In this document: positions 23,501 to 38,979 of the stretch, piece by piece | How the letters are laid out: every line of letters starts with the position of its first letter | Position numbering within the stretch: the first letter of the stretch is position 1 | Assembly: GCA_963995525.1 (NCBI GenBank) | Contig: OZ023206.1 | Location: forward strand, 68,802,223-68,866,222 | Direction of reading: 5' to 3' | Length of the DNA: 64,000 nucleotides | Origin: Escarpia spicata | Lineage: Eukaryota > Annelida > Polychaeta > Sabellida > Siboglinidae | Made by a program: the position numbers and the translations under genes | Notes under the pieces: model-generated | Database searches by the model: none | Told to the model about the DNA's origin: nothing | What the model saw: only the letters and a program-made list of their open reading frames with translations

Positions 23501-26500
23501 AGGGTAGGCAAGGTCAACCTGACGACCTTCCTCACATAACTCCATCAGCTCTAGCAGCGATTCCGCACTCGCATCCACTGGCACCACCTGGTGTATGCAA
23601 ACACAACTAGATATATAGATTCTGTAAAATGCATCCTTTTTGGAAGAAATGGGTTGGAAAAATTTTCGGAAAGACATTTTCACAAAGTCAGTATAGATTT
23701 TCCCATCTATTTATTTTCTATGGGCATTTTGCTCCTCTGCTTGAAAACAACACTTCACTATATTTTCTGTACAATAAACTTGTACAAAGGAACTTTCTAA
23801 AGATAAACACATTGTATTATAATAAATTCTCACAACAAAACCATTTGAAAAATTGCAGAAAATGTTGTGTTATATTGTATAATAAAACCACTTATTATAT
23901 ATTAGGTCACAGATATAACAATTACTTCATTGCTGAAACTGAATTGATAATTCTTCGCAACTGGAATTGTCATAATAATTAAAAACAATCAACCCAATTT
24001 TGTCAAAATCTGACAATATCAATCCCTCTTTCAACTGGCTACAGGAAACAGGAAGTAGAGGGCGCCACTTGCCTTCATCTTGAGGAATGTGCGCAGTGAA
24101 CAGGCGAGCTCAGGACTGTGGCGGAAGTCGACCCCATAGTAGCCCTCTAACCACACCTGAAGGAGGTCAAGCGCCCTGGCCTTGACCTTCACGGGAATGC
24201 AATCATCCGGAGACAGACTCTCAGTCGACGCGGTGTATTTGTCGATGAGGAAGCGCAGAAGATGACACGGCGCGGTGAAGTAGCGGTAACAGTAGAAGAA
24301 CTGGTGGATGTAGCCGTCAGACAGGGCGTGTCTGAAACAAGGTCAAGGTCAGAGATTTTAATATACAACCTTGTAATGTATATATATATATTATAAGATA
24401 TATAATTCCAAACGTAAACATACAACAATGCACCGGCATTAAAATTTAAAAAGATTCAATGTAGTTGGAGATGGCTGAGGTGACATTGTTGAAGTCAACA
24501 AGTAAGAGGCATACATCCCGAGGCATGCAAGCACACACACATGTAAGCACACACGCATGCATGCACACACGCATGCATTCATGCACACACGCATGCATGC
24601 ATTCATGCACACACGCATGCATTCATGTACATATATACATGCACAGGCAGCATAAATACACACACGCACATATGCACACATGTACATACACGTAGATGTT
24701 AAATGCCACACGTATGCATGCACGCATGCACACACACACACATACACGCACACTCACATGCATGCACACTCACAGGAATGCACAGTAACGCAAGCATGCA
24801 CACCCACATACACGACATGGTACATGCACGCACATGCACATAAATACACACACACAAATACACACACACACATGCACACACACAACATGCATACGCAAAC
24901 ACTCAGACAAACACACACATTTACGCATGCATGCACGCACGCACACACACATGCACACACACGCACACACACAAACACCCACAAACATGGTATTAACAGA
25001 AGGCAATAGCACTCACTGGGCAAACAGATAAGCCATGAGTCCGAGAGACATGCCGGCTTGTAGCACCTGGCCCCCCATACCGCTGACGGTAAGGGTCTGG
25101 TACTGCACCAGGATATTGTCGTAGGGTGCTAAGAGCATCGGTTCATCCCCAGGGCAGTTAGCAAGGGCGTATAGCAACTCATGCTCCAAACCCCACTGCT
25201 CAGCATACAGCATCTGTGCAAACAATCATGTCAGAACTTTCTAAAGATAAACACATTGTTCTGGGAACAATGCACTCTCATGAATATAACTGCAGTGACA
25301 CTGAAATTCATATTTTCTACAATTTAGCTTTATCTGAAGTACAGTTGCTGTTTTAGTGAACCATGATATTTCCTTGTGGAGATAGAAGTCATCAGGTTCC
25401 AAATGCAGAGTTCAATATTTCTAGGTAGTCTGATGAATTCTACTGAAACAACACATTTTGATTTGTAGATACATATTTAAACAATACTACACCGAGAACC
25501 ACCAAATTTATATTAAACACATATAACACACTCCGAAATTTAGAGGATTGTGTTCGGAACTAAAGCATAAATCAAACTAGCTTGGGGAAAGCATTTTATA
25601 AACAGTACATTTCTGCTTTCTCCATTTCCACAATAAATTGTGATGCAATATTGTTAATAAACACACAATATTTGCATTTTCAGTGTATGACAATGTTCAA
25701 ATGGAAATACCATTCATTGAGATGAATGAAATAAAGCAAATTTTACTGCAGATATTTGCTATCCTAAACAGAAACAAAGTTTTCAATTGACGTTAGCATT
25801 GCTGTACCTCGAGATGTTTCATGCAAGAGTCGAAGTGATCCAACTTCTGGGTGGTTTCCTTCATTTCCCTCAACACCTTCACCATCGATGCTTTATGTTC
25901 ACTTGATACTGATCAACACATCAACAACATTTCATAAAATTGCCACCAAACTCCACAAGAGGGGAAGATCTCTATATATCTTATTTTGTTGTAATGGGGA
26001 CTTTCCAGCAATTTTGATATTGTATGTCGATGTGGTTTGTCCAAAAGCTTTGTTTATATTTCGATCATCAGGGTGCTGACTTTATTTTTTGTTGCCTGTG
26101 TAAAATTGACCGGGCATATCAATTATAAATAATTACATCAAAATAATGAAGGGATTATGTAGATAAACAGTGCATGGACATAAATTAGAACCATTTAACT
26201 TTATAAAGATGATTGTAAACAAGTAACAAACAAAATAGTGTAATAAAAAGCATACAAACAGTAAACAACTGTATCATGATTTATGTATCAAATTAAAAAT
26301 GTCAACAAACAAACAAGCACGAGCACCATTTGTGGAAAAGTAATAATAAAATAATGATTAATTCAAACACAAGATGCCTACCTTTGCTGCTGGCTTTTGT
26401 TGCCTCGACCAACTTGCGATAATATTCCTGTGTTTTGCGGCGGTTGCGATGTTCAATACTCATCTGTTGGTTGAGTTCGGCCATCTTTGATTCGATGCCC

Positions 26501-29500
26501 GCTTTTGTTTTTGAATCCTAAAACAATAAATGACAACACGTGATTGATTGTATGTTCAACGGTATACTTGCAATAATTTGCTAAAACAATAAATGACAAC
26601 ATGTGATTGATTGTATGTTCAACGGTATACTTGTAATAATTTGCTAAAACTATAAATGACAATATGTGATTGATTGTATGTTCAACGCTATACTTGTAAT
26701 AATCTGCTAAAACTATAAATGACAATATGTGATTGATTGTATATTCAAAGCTATACTTGTAATAATCTGCTAAAACAATGATGACAACATGTGATTGATT
26801 GTATGTTCAATGCTATACTTGTAATAATTTGCTAACAATGTTGTAATGTGGTGTTAACACAAGTTATTACAACATATTAGAAGGTACAATAATATGAAAT
26901 TCTGGCAGATGGATAATCAAAGATTTTTCAAATACAGTTTTTATATCTATGCTTTATGATAACATGCAAATACTCGATCTGCTTTAATTTCAAATAAAGT
27001 GTACATTCCAAAATGTCTGCTACGTGATCAATTTTAAATCAATTTATGAAATAATAAATTTTACCATATAGCTATGTGTAAAACATGAAAGGTATTGTAA
27101 AATGAATTGTGGTAGTCCATGGATTTAATAAGTACACATTATTTGCTCAAGCAAACACAATTTGGTGCATATATAAGTAACTCATTAGAGAATCAACACA
27201 GTCAAAAAGTGCGACAATGAAACAGTGAGATAGAGTTTGGGCGCAGTTAATCGATTCCGCTACACATCCTCAGGTGATGGCCTCTAGTGGCCAATACAGT
27301 AACACACATTCACAAACAGGTAAAAAAAGGAAGTCATGCCAAATGAAAACACATGCAAACAAATTCATGCTTCGGTGGAAAGACAAGAGAGCATCTGAGA
27401 ATGAAGAAAATGCAAAAATAATGAATCACAGATGTGAAGTGAAATCTAAACACAGTGTACGAGGGGGGGTAGTTAATTTCATCTTCACCATTCTAAAAAA
27501 TCAACTAAATTCTCTGCTCATGTCAGGGTAACGTAATACACTAAGCTGTACCGAGAGGAAGACTAAAACTATGAAGTGTAGATACTGCTCCTTGTTGTTA
27601 TCTAGGGTTAGATGGTAAAAATATCAGTTGTTGCACAATAATAGTGGTAGAAAGTAGCCCAAACAGAACACACAACACGCAGGATAGCTCTATAATGTTA
27701 CCTGGACAAGTACGAAAGATTTCCGGTGTTGGCACTAAAATAAATTTACACATTCAATTGGTTTTGTATCACAATACGTAACGTTTTCTCGGTTAGAAAT
27801 ATGCCATGCGACATCCATACACGTCATATTGATGTTATCTGCAAGTTCAGTAGAACACTTTAACTCTGGTCAGTGAAACTAAAGAAATTTAATCTAGATA
27901 AATTTTCATACAACAAAAATGACTTTTATATTAATTTGAACTAAAGAACTTTGAGCCACATGACAAATACATTTTTGGTGATAAATTGTCTAATGTATAT
28001 TATGTTTGCTAGAAATGTTTTTACCAAAATAAAAACAGCTTATTGGGTTATTATCAATAATTTAATAATATTACTAAAGAAAAATAATTGTACTTTTGTA
28101 AAATATACTTTAAACTCTTTTTTACTGTTACGATATGATACATGGCATTAGGTACTATACCATACCATGTATGTATACAGTTATATGTACATCTATATTT
28201 GATAAGTAGAAGTATAAATATTACTAACTGGTTCGTAGGCAGGATCGCTCACTCTAGCCCTATCAGCCATCTCGGCATGGTAGTACACAACGCTGCCTTT
28301 ATCCAGCCTCCGCTGCACACTCCCAGCATGCCTTGCTGTCTCCGCTGACTGTTTAGTATCTGAACCTGTCGCCAGATGGCTCTCACTCCTGGCCGAGAGC
28401 AGCACCCGGCCCCCTGTCAGACAGCTGGCGTTGCTGCTGCTACTGTTGCTGCTACGTATCGACGAGTTGCTGCTTTCTCCATTCGGATCAAGGTCATTGC
28501 AAGGTCGGCATGATCTTGCGCTGTTAATCGAACTCGACTCGCTGTCTCTTGGGTACACAAAGTAGGTGCTTTGTGATTTAAATTGTCCCAATTTTCGGGT
28601 GTTATTCGATGACGTCGACACATTGCGTAAGTCACATGTGCTGTCAACCGCCGCATTTGGCATCTGTATGTTTCGCATTTCGCCACCTGATGGCGCCTCA
28701 TCATCAACGTCATCGGTGCTACTTTCAACCAGTCCGTTCAATGCACCATGGCTACGATGCACTGCATTCTGGGAATGCAACCGATTGTTCCTTTCATTGG
28801 TACTCGTGTAAATATTCAACATTGAGATGCTTCGCTCGTAGTTCCTGTTACCGTTCACGCTATGGATATCTCCGGTTCCTCCTGAGTCCGTGTTAGAACT
28901 GCGTAAATATGATCCAGGTTTCCGCGGATCTTGGCTCGATGACTCAGAGGCTTTTGATTGGTTGTTGTCCTCCCATTCTTGACTATCGCTGGCTCGTCGC
29001 TGTGACCGGATGAACAGCGAGGTCACTGGAGGGGGTCTACTGACCATGTCATGAATGTCCGATACAGGCCGCTGTCGACGAGTCACGCCGCCTCGCAACA
29101 AACTCATTGGATCCGGCTCACCAGTGCCCCCTGCTGGTGGTGTCTTTGGCTGTTTAGTCCGCATCTTCCGTATGACTCCCCTAAAGGAAAACATCACCAA
29201 CATATGTTTCAACATTATATTTGAAAGCGATTAGAAAAGGATATTTTATTTCAGGTAAAAAAACACACATGCAGAAATAATAATAACACATAATTAAGTT
29301 AAAATATTAGTATTAAACAATTATAAGATTATTAGTAACTAAATAATTATTAATCTATTATTCGTATCTAGTTTTGTTTCCACTAAGGTTGCTTTACCTT
29401 TAACCAAGCCAGTTCTGAATTTGCAAACTCATTAGATTTTACATAATGCAGTTTAATGAAAATGAAAGTGCTTTATAACAAAATTAATATTAATACAGTG

Positions 29501-32500
29501 AAAAGTGTTTCAAACTGCAACTTTGTAATGTACTGAACATTCAGTAGATGGTGTAACTGTATGTCACTGTTATGTCTTATGTCTGTTATAGTTGCATTCT
29601 GAGTTATAAAAGTACCATTTTAACTGGGTTTTCTTTTAAAGAAAATGTAGGTACAGCACGAAAACTAATGACCTATTTGAACATACTTGTTAACATATAT
29701 ATATGTATATATATATACAGTATATATGTAGTCATTTGATGTTATTCGATAAATTATACTTTTGCAAAATTACCGGTCTTCAGGGTCAGTCAATGGAATA
29801 ATAAACGTATGGCCCGCAGATACAATGCATCATCTACTGTGGCCCTTGGATACAATGTGTCATCTATTATGGCCTGCAGATACAATCCGTCATCTACTGT
29901 GGCCCGCGAATACAATGTGTAATCTATTATGGCCTGCGGATACAATCCGTCATCTACTGTGGCCCTTGGATACAATGTGTCATCTATTGTGGCCCTTGGA
30001 TACAATGCGTCATCTACTGTGGCCCTTGGATACAATGTGTCATCTACTGTGGCCCGCGGATATAATGTGTCATCTATTATGGCCCGTGGATACAATGCGT
30101 CATCTACTGTGGCCCTTGGATACAATGTGTCATCTACTATGACCCGCGGATACAATGTGTCATCTATTGTGGCCCTTGGATACAATGTGTCATCTACTGT
30201 GGCCCTTGGATACAATGTGTCATCTATTGTGGCTTGCGGATACAATGTGTCATCTATTGTGGCCCGCGGATACAATGCGTCATCTACTGTGGCCCTTGGA
30301 TACAATGTGTCATCTATTGTGGCCCATGGATACAATGTGTCATCTATTGTGGCCCGCGGATACAATGTGTCATCTATTGTGGCCCGTGGATACAATGTGT
30401 CATCTATTGTGGCCCGCAGATACAATGTGTCATCCATTGTGGCCCGCGGATACAATGTGTCATTTATTATGGCCCGAGGATACAATGTGTCATCTATTGT
30501 GCCATTTTATCTTAAAATTGATCATTATATGAAAACATGTTTATATAGGTACCAGTGCTATAGATATATATGGGGCATGTTCATTCAATTCATTGGAAAT
30601 TTGTATTTAAAAGATGGACAATCTCAGAAAGAAACTATAATTTTGGTATAAGCAGTGGGCAGTGGTGAGAGGTGAGTACCTCTGGTCAGCCACAGTGACT
30701 GGTTTGTGGCCGTTGACCGCCTCGTAGAGTCGTGTCATCAACTCATCCTGCCAGTAGAGATCACAGTACTTCTCTGTCACTGCGCCCTGGAACGTCTCCC
30801 ACTTGAGGCTGCCCAATGACAGGATGTACTCGCCTGAAGGTCATAGAGGTCAGCACAAGGTCATAAAGGTCAAGGTAAATAAACAACTTCTACGATAAGC
30901 ACCACTTAATAGCTGATAAATGGGTATTACGATAAGCTGTTATTCATTAACATATTTAATAAACTTTTGACAAAATAAATGACATTTTACTCCACGCTGT
31001 TTACATCAACTCCTTTGAACCTGCAACGAAATGCATTTTACTACAAAAATATTTATTATTATTATTTATACACTCCTGGGAGGATACTGTCCCAGTGAGT
31101 GGACTGAATATGGTATGTCATCTCCCAGTGGGTGCCAAGGATGAAAGATGTGTATGAAACAAAGACAATGTGGAGGATGGCTGTGTGTGTGTGAACCCTG
31201 CATAGGCTCTGCCATATATACTTTACAGAGAGAGAGAGTAAAGATGACATCCTTGGGATGACGTTACAGTATCATTCATTGGAGGGAGATGTCGATATAT
31301 AGAAAACTGCAAAGCTCGTTAGCTTCCTGAGTCTCAGAAGGAACAAGTTACTTCCACACCAGAGCAGACAACTGCATTTAAATAAGCATTTGAATTGTGG
31401 ACATTAATTTTTTTTTACATAATAGCAACATTTAAAATTAATTCAAATGCATTTGATTTCCTGGAAAATGGCATTTGTATTTACATTTTTACAAAATGAA
31501 ACATCTGCATTCAAATGCTTTGACAGGCATTTGTTGAACAACATACTACATAGTACTACAGAGTACTATCAAATACTACCAAGTACTATTGAGTGAGAAC
31601 TAATGAGTGAGTACTACAGAGTACAAATGACTACTACAAGGTACTAATAAATTAATAATAATAATACATTTTATTTATACAGCGCTATATCTCCGGGTAT
31701 AAAAACCTATTCAAAGGGGCTTAAACTACAACATTGTTAAAACATGATCGCTACAGTATGATCATTATTTTACATATAAAAAATGTATAATATAATAAGA
31801 CCCTAATACAAAATTTAAATATACATTTGTAATTGACACTACTGAGTACCACCAAGTACTAGAGAACCATTAAGTACTAGATTACCACCAAGTACTAGAA
31901 TACCACCAAGTACTCACCCATTGCGAGGTCTTCAATGCCATTCTCCATGTACCCATCAAAGGCGAACTCATCCCGAATGAGTTGAATGACCCGCATCAGT
32001 TTCTGGTGTTTCGCGGTGTCCCCGTTCAGTAGCCGCTCCATCAATGTGGCGTCCGCTGAACCCTTCATATTCACCCCACTTACCCCACTGTCCTTGGACC
32101 AAGAGGGCGACGGAGGGGGTGATGAACACAGGTCGTCAGGTGACACACAATCAAGCTTCTTCTGCGATGTTAATTTAGTCTCTCCGTTGTTGTATACTGC
32201 CATCTGGTGGCCACCGATGTTTGGCTGCGAACGCGATAGCCCATTCTCGAGTCGTAGGGAGCTGCGGTAGGTCGTCCGCGAAAACGTCGACGGCGGTGAT
32301 GTGTCAGTGTCGATGTCAATCTCGTTGTACTGGTAGTCTATGTGTGATCCACTCTTGGCACGTTTTAAGTTCGATTTCCAGTCCCGTCTCCGACGATCGG
32401 ATGCCATCTCGGGATTGCTTCCCTCTTCCGAGTAATTGTAGGAGCCTCCCTGTTTCCCTTCCCTCCTGTCCCCCACCTCCTCCAGGTGGAGACACCTGCT

Positions 32501-35500
32501 CGAGTCGCGTTCCATCGCGTCGTTCAACTTGTCAAACTCTCCCTCCGTTTCGCCAGTTTTCTTTGCTCGTAACCGATGAACCTTGGTTGACCTTATCCGA
32601 TCTTTGACACCATGTGACCGGCCTTCAGAGGTGTCGGCCTGGGGTCGGTATTGCGACTGTTTTGATTGGTTGTTTGTCTGATATTGATGCTCCTGTGTTG
32701 GTTGGGGTGGCGACGGTGTCGGTATGACTGGCATGGAGTAAGCCGGCATCATGCCAGGTGCATGCAGCATGGCTGGCATGGGAACAGGTATCATCTGGAA
32801 GAAACCGGTACGTGGATCCTGCTGGAGCTGTACTTGGAATGGGAATGGCGTTGCCATTGGAAATGGCTGCTGTGGAGTCATATGCTGGGGATGATACCCT
32901 TGACCTTGACAGTACTGTCCGAGCGGTGACATTGAATCAGGTCGACCTTGACTCGGACTCGACATCGTCTGATGCACTGGACTGGTGAAGACACCTTGAT
33001 ACTGCGCCTCATTGCTCCCCCACTTCTGCTGACACGTCGACATGATGTGACCTTCCGACGCGTCACTGTAACAAAACTGTCCATTCTTTACGGGTGATGT
33101 CACGGCGTCACACCGCCCCCGAGTCTGTCCCAGGTCGTACCCCTGCCTCGCACGGCTGGGCTGGGGAAGGGAACGCGGCGATCCCTCTCCCAACCTCCCA
33201 CTCCCTGACCGCGGACTCCCTCCCTCCTGTTTCTGTCCCGCCTCTTCCCCAACCTTCCCAATCTTCAACTCGGACACGAACTTCACCTCCGTTGGCGTCT
33301 CTCTCTCCACGTCTGATGCCAGATGAAACGGAAGCTGGTTCCTCCGCACGTTCATCTTCAACTCCTCCAGTTTCCTCGCCACCTTTTTCTCTCGTTCCGC
33401 GTCCGACATCACCGGGATCTTCGGCATTTCCCTCCGCTTAACGTCCCCAGTAGGTGTCAGCACGATCGGCATAAAATGCGTCGCTGAAGAGTTCAGCGCT
33501 GACGGAACGGAGCTGTACTCATTCGGTTTTCGCATGCCTTGTTTCTGGGAAGGAACGAGACTGAAGGCTGAACCAGAACTCGGCTGGAAGTTCTGGAGGC
33601 TCGAGTGATCCGTGGCACCACTGGTCACCCTGGCCAGGCCTCGCAGCAGACGGCTATCTGACTGGAACAATGCTCGCACGGACCGCAATCGTGGCTGTCG
33701 ACACTGCAAAAAACAAAAATGGTAAGTTCAAAGTAAGTTCTAAGACAGCACAATATCCAGGCAGTAAATAGCTCAAAGTGATTTACACTTCACACATGAG
33801 AAATATGATAGGACTATCTATGATCCGAAGCTTGTCTTGTAAACATTTTAATTTCTATAAGTTCAAATGTAAATTTGTTGACATATTTTATAAGAGCAGA
33901 TAGCTCAGACAGATAAATTAGACTTTATTTTTTATCAACATGATAGCATTTGTGAGAGAATTTTTATAATAGCAATGAATTAAGATTGTCATTATCTACA
34001 GAAATACAATTACCCTTACAGCACTGACAGCAGTAGACTAATCATAAAGAGAGATTTACTACAAGATAACATTCTTGCGGTACTAACATTCTTGCAGACC
34101 ATGTAAACAAGAGCACTCTAGACAACAGGCAGGATGCTGACAACTGGCACGTGTACACGCTACTGTAGTTTACACATAGGTTTTACAGATTTTCAGACAG
34201 TTAACAGTTTTATGACAGTAGGAGACATTCCTTATAGTTTTATATCTATTTCAAACAGATTTTTTGGTATAACAGTATACAGCTCGCTAATTTTTTTTAT
34301 AACTTATTTATTTATTACCTTTTCAAACTGACTACCTTATTTTATTTTTATTGTATCTATTTATATTTATAACTTATTTGCTTTTAAAGGCTGTATATTT
34401 GTATACCTATTTACATGTACCGATTGTTTATGGGTTTTACCTGAAATAAATGTATTTGTATTCGTAATACCATCAAAATTAAATAAATAGAATTGATAAT
34501 ATGTAATAAGATGCTTAAAAATGCAAAGTTACTGAAGTAAAACTTATTAAGTGGAAAAGTAAAGGTCCATCAGTGCCACAAACCCACCTTCCTCAGCGTG
34601 ACCTGTGGGTGTTTTATATCCTCCATCAGACATTCATGAAGACACTTCTTAATCTGCTTCTCTGCCAACTGTCGGTCTGACACCTGCCCCAACAAGTACA
34701 ACATACAAGGGTGCCCTAATACACGATTACAAACATCCCACTTGAAATGAATGCCCTCATAACAAAGAATAAAGATAAGTTCTTATGTACAGCAGCATCC
34801 AGTCCTCAGGACTACTCAAAGCACTTCTCTGGGAAGCATTCAGCCACGTTGTGACTAATGCGCATAGACTATTCCTACACAAATATCCACTACTGTCTAT
34901 TGCCAGGCACTCATGCATATAGCTCAGTGAACTGGGGCAATGCAGGGTGAACGAACTTGCCCAAGGTTCGACACGGCAGCACAGGATTCGAACCCGGGTT
35001 CCCTTCCCTTCTAGCCACTGTGCCACTGTGCTCAACACGAGTTCACAATGTTTAAATTGTGTTTACTTCACCAGAGCAAAAAATTAATTTCTCTGAAGAT
35101 GAAAACATTTAATTAGTAGAAAATGTATACAACACTTATCACTGACAGTAAGAGAAAAGCAGACCATTACAAAAAGTAAAATAGATATTCATTGAAAAAA
35201 AAAGTCAAATACAATAAAATATATACAAACACCACATTTTATTAAAAATTCTTATAAATAAATTCAAAACAAAAAATCAGTGTAAAAACATTAAAAAAAT
35301 ACATTTAAAATAGATTTAAAAAAATTAAAAGAATGTTAAGTCTAAATAAATTTAAAAAACAATCTTTATTCTTTAAGTTGATGTGAGCCCTGTCTGTGTC
35401 CACTACTGGAGACTGACCGGCTTGAGTTGGAGCTGGGCTGCCTTGATACTGTCCATCAACTGGGCCTTCTGACTGACTGCTTCATGCTCCAACGCCTCCT

Positions 35501-38500
35501 CCAGGATGTTCCTCACCAACACCTGCACAACAACAACACCATGTTCAACAATAACACCACTCTCAACAACAACACCATGGTCAACAACAACACAATGGTC
35601 AACAACAACACCACGCTAAATAACTAAACCACGCTCAACAACACCACGCTCAACACCACCTCAGCATTAACATCACCTCAACAACAACACCACGCTCAAC
35701 AACAACTAAAACATGATTAACAAAAACAACACATGGTCAACTACAACAATGACAACAACAACACCATCAACAACAACATTGTCAACAACATCAACAACAA
35801 CACTATCAACAACCGCAACACTCAACAACAATAACAACAATGTCAACAACCACAACAACACTGTCTACAACAACATGACTAACATCACCACCACCACCAC
35901 CAACAATGTGGTTAACAACAACTAAAACATAGTTAACAACAACAATAAAATAGTAAACCTAGCTACTTCAGACTGACACTTCATCATCATCTACTGAGCG
36001 GCCACAACCTCCTGGTTGATTACTCTATCACACTTTGAGTCACTACATTATATCAATGACAGAAGTCACCAACACAGGTTGGTGAGACATTAAACAAACC
36101 CCAATTTGTCCCCCCGAGCTCCCAAGAACATGTGTCACACCTGAATTAGCAGCAGTCTTACCTTTGCCCTGGAATTAATGCCCCAGTTACTTTTGTGATT
36201 GTACAAGCACATTACAGAAATCTCCGCATACTTTCAATGTACAAAGATATATCCCATCCAAAGTAACATCTACATCGCATGAAACCAACCTGTATGTCAT
36301 CCTGCGTAAGACCAAACAGACTGGAGCACCACATCAGAAACAACCTGTTCTCACGACATCACACTCCAAATACTGCGCGTTTAGTTCTAGATTCCACAGG
36401 TCACCTAATTGATTGTCCACTACATGACAAAGGCCATGTTGGCCATTGTTCAAGCAGGCATATGTTTATCTCTCTGGCTGACAGACCCACAGACAATACA
36501 TGTACCAGGGTGAAGTGAAGCAGAAAGCTGATTATTACCCACCCTAGGGGGTCAGGAACCACACCCCGAGGGGTTTAAAATGCCACTCCTTAAATATTTA
36601 TGTTCAATGTAATTCCTATTTATACCATAACAGAAAATTACATAAAACATAACAATTTATAGTGTCTAAATCCTCACACAATCACTACTTAGATCATGAG
36701 AGAAACCTAGTACTGTACAAAACATTTACAGGTGTACTGTAAATGTCTTATTACAGGTGTACTGTAAATGTCTCAATACAATACAACGTAATAATAAGGA
36801 TATAACATTTCAATCGTAAGGAACCTGAACTCAAAGACGTGGCAAATTATACTCATTAAGAACTGAGATTACAAACGTTATCACCAAAGTATAGGATTTT
36901 GGCTGTAAATGTAATTTATAGAAAATGTGCCATACCCACCACAGATATGGATTTACATTACTAAGAACTAAACATTCCTGAAGGTGGCGCCAGTGGTAGC
37001 AAGAACAATACAAATATTATCACAGGTAGGATACGTTTACAATTGTGGATTTTGCAGCCATTCTTGTTTATTAACCCTTTATATACCAGATGCCCATAAT
37101 TAGTTGATCTATCATGATGCCCAATCACCAAAAACTGCATGCAGATAAGCTGCACTTTATTTAAAAACTCATATGTGGTGCCATCTGCTGGAAACCTGTG
37201 CGTAATATATCATTTTTAAAGCTTATATATCATTTTTAAAGCTTCGTCTACTTACTATATACCAGGGGTGCTTTTGTATCAGTTTATACTGAAAGTTTTT
37301 GAGTTAATACAAGTTGACAACATATCTCACTGAATGTATACGAGTGCTGTAGGGAATTGGAAAGTCATAGGGTTAAAGCGTCTAGGAAAAAATGAGATCT
37401 TCTACAATTATTAACAAATATACATTCACAAGCAAGAAAGGGTCAACTCACATTTGTCTTGCCGAATGCCTTGGCTTTGCGAGCGTCGCTGGCCAACATC
37501 TGACATACAATGGTGGATGACATGTCCTGACTGCGCTGGTAGTTCTCACAAACCTAGCAGGTCAAAGGTCAGGTCAGAGGTTAGGTCAGAGGTTAGACAG
37601 TGCAGCACAAAATTAGATATCACATTCAAGCTGCATGCCAAAGTTTCCATAACCAATCGGTAATGCTACATCTGTTTTTCACGACATTCCCAATAAAAAC
37701 AAACATCTATAATAGACAAGTAATTACATTTTTAATCACAATTCAAAAACTGTGAAATTTTTGTGAAATGTGTTGTCGTTATCTTTATGAGCAAAACAGG
37801 GTTTTGTAACAGAAGCCATATCTTACATTTTATGATTTCACAAAAATCTTAGTAAAACAGATACATCTTCAGTAGTCAGTATTAACCTTGTCTGAAAACA
37901 AGTAATAACGTGTGACAAGGTGTGTCACAAGAAATGTTCCATTCACTGCCAAACTAAACATTTGAAAAAAAATGTCGTCCAATCACCTGAATAACGGCAG
38001 AGGTCAAGGGTCGAAGGTCAGCATTGTCTTGGGTCATGGATATGAGAAGGTTCTCGAACTCCTCACTGAGAGCTGGCTCCTGATTGGTCGGCATCTTGTA
38101 ATCGGCAGCCAGCCACAGCAGCACCGCAAAGCCGAAGAGGCAAGTCTGCAGAAGAGTGCAAACACTCATGTTAATGTTTTTTTTAATTGTGAAATCATAT
38201 TGTATTCTATAAACTGTCTATATATTAATAACTGTGGATCATTAAAAGTGCAACTCTTTCAAGGTAATGAGGCTCCCTCACTTGTTTCTTCATTCATCAG
38301 CCCCTTGTACCATTAGCCACTGATCTACCAAATGACGATCTGTTTAAGAAAGCACAATTATATTTTTATACATAATTATCTCTCAATTATACTTATTTAG
38401 AGTTACTTACTGTTCACTGGACAAATTGAGTGATCAGCCATTCTGCAGAGGGCGCCATGACTACCCAACCAGCATGTCAGCTGTACTAATGACGTCATCA

Positions 38501-38937
38501 TGTCAAGGGGGCAAAACTGTTTATACAGGCAAATTATTCTTTGGATATGTTAACAAGAAATTTATTCAATAACTAAAATATGATCAAGCTATGTGCATTC
38601 ACATTGCTGGTGTGTTGTAGATAGAAGCCATGACTATCTGTGACACTTTTACCCCCTGTGTGGAACAATTTACTTCTGCTAGGTGCTTATACTCACTGAC
38701 ACCTCATACTTTCTGGCACTATGGCTGTTTTACCATTAGTCATCCTAACAACAGCTCTTACTGCCTACTACTGAATTATTAAAACACAAAACACTGTACA
38801 ATCAAAGTTTGGATGAAATGCAAATTTGAAGTAATCAATTTTATTGGCATCACATCGTATTATATATTATTATATGGTACAAAGGTCTTTATATATTGAA
38901 AGACTTATTTATTTTATTCCCAAATTTGTGTTTTTGA

Positions 38938-38979
<42 letters not shown>

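Noticed and set aside
24515..24990. CRISPR-like array or other prokaryotic repeat system
   Set aside because: None of the arrays has the direct-repeat and unique-spacer layout; all are tandem repeats in an animal genome.
24439..25031. His/Thr-rich and Cys/Val-rich ORFs
   Set aside because: Frames through CA/GCATGC microsatellite DNA.
29790..30651. ORFs of 231-240 codons on both strands
   Set aside because: Repeat artefact of the 30-bp array, with mirrored frames on the two strands.
32221..33441. + strand ORFs of 76-128 codons
   Set aside because: Antisense shadows of the large KNDC1-like exon G on the - strand.
37559..37571. Perfect DR1 nuclear-receptor site
   Set aside because: As a stand-alone regulatory call it is unsafe: it overlaps the pyrimidine tract of a splice acceptor and sits in a short AGGTCA/AGGTTA repeat. 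Kept only as part of a finding.
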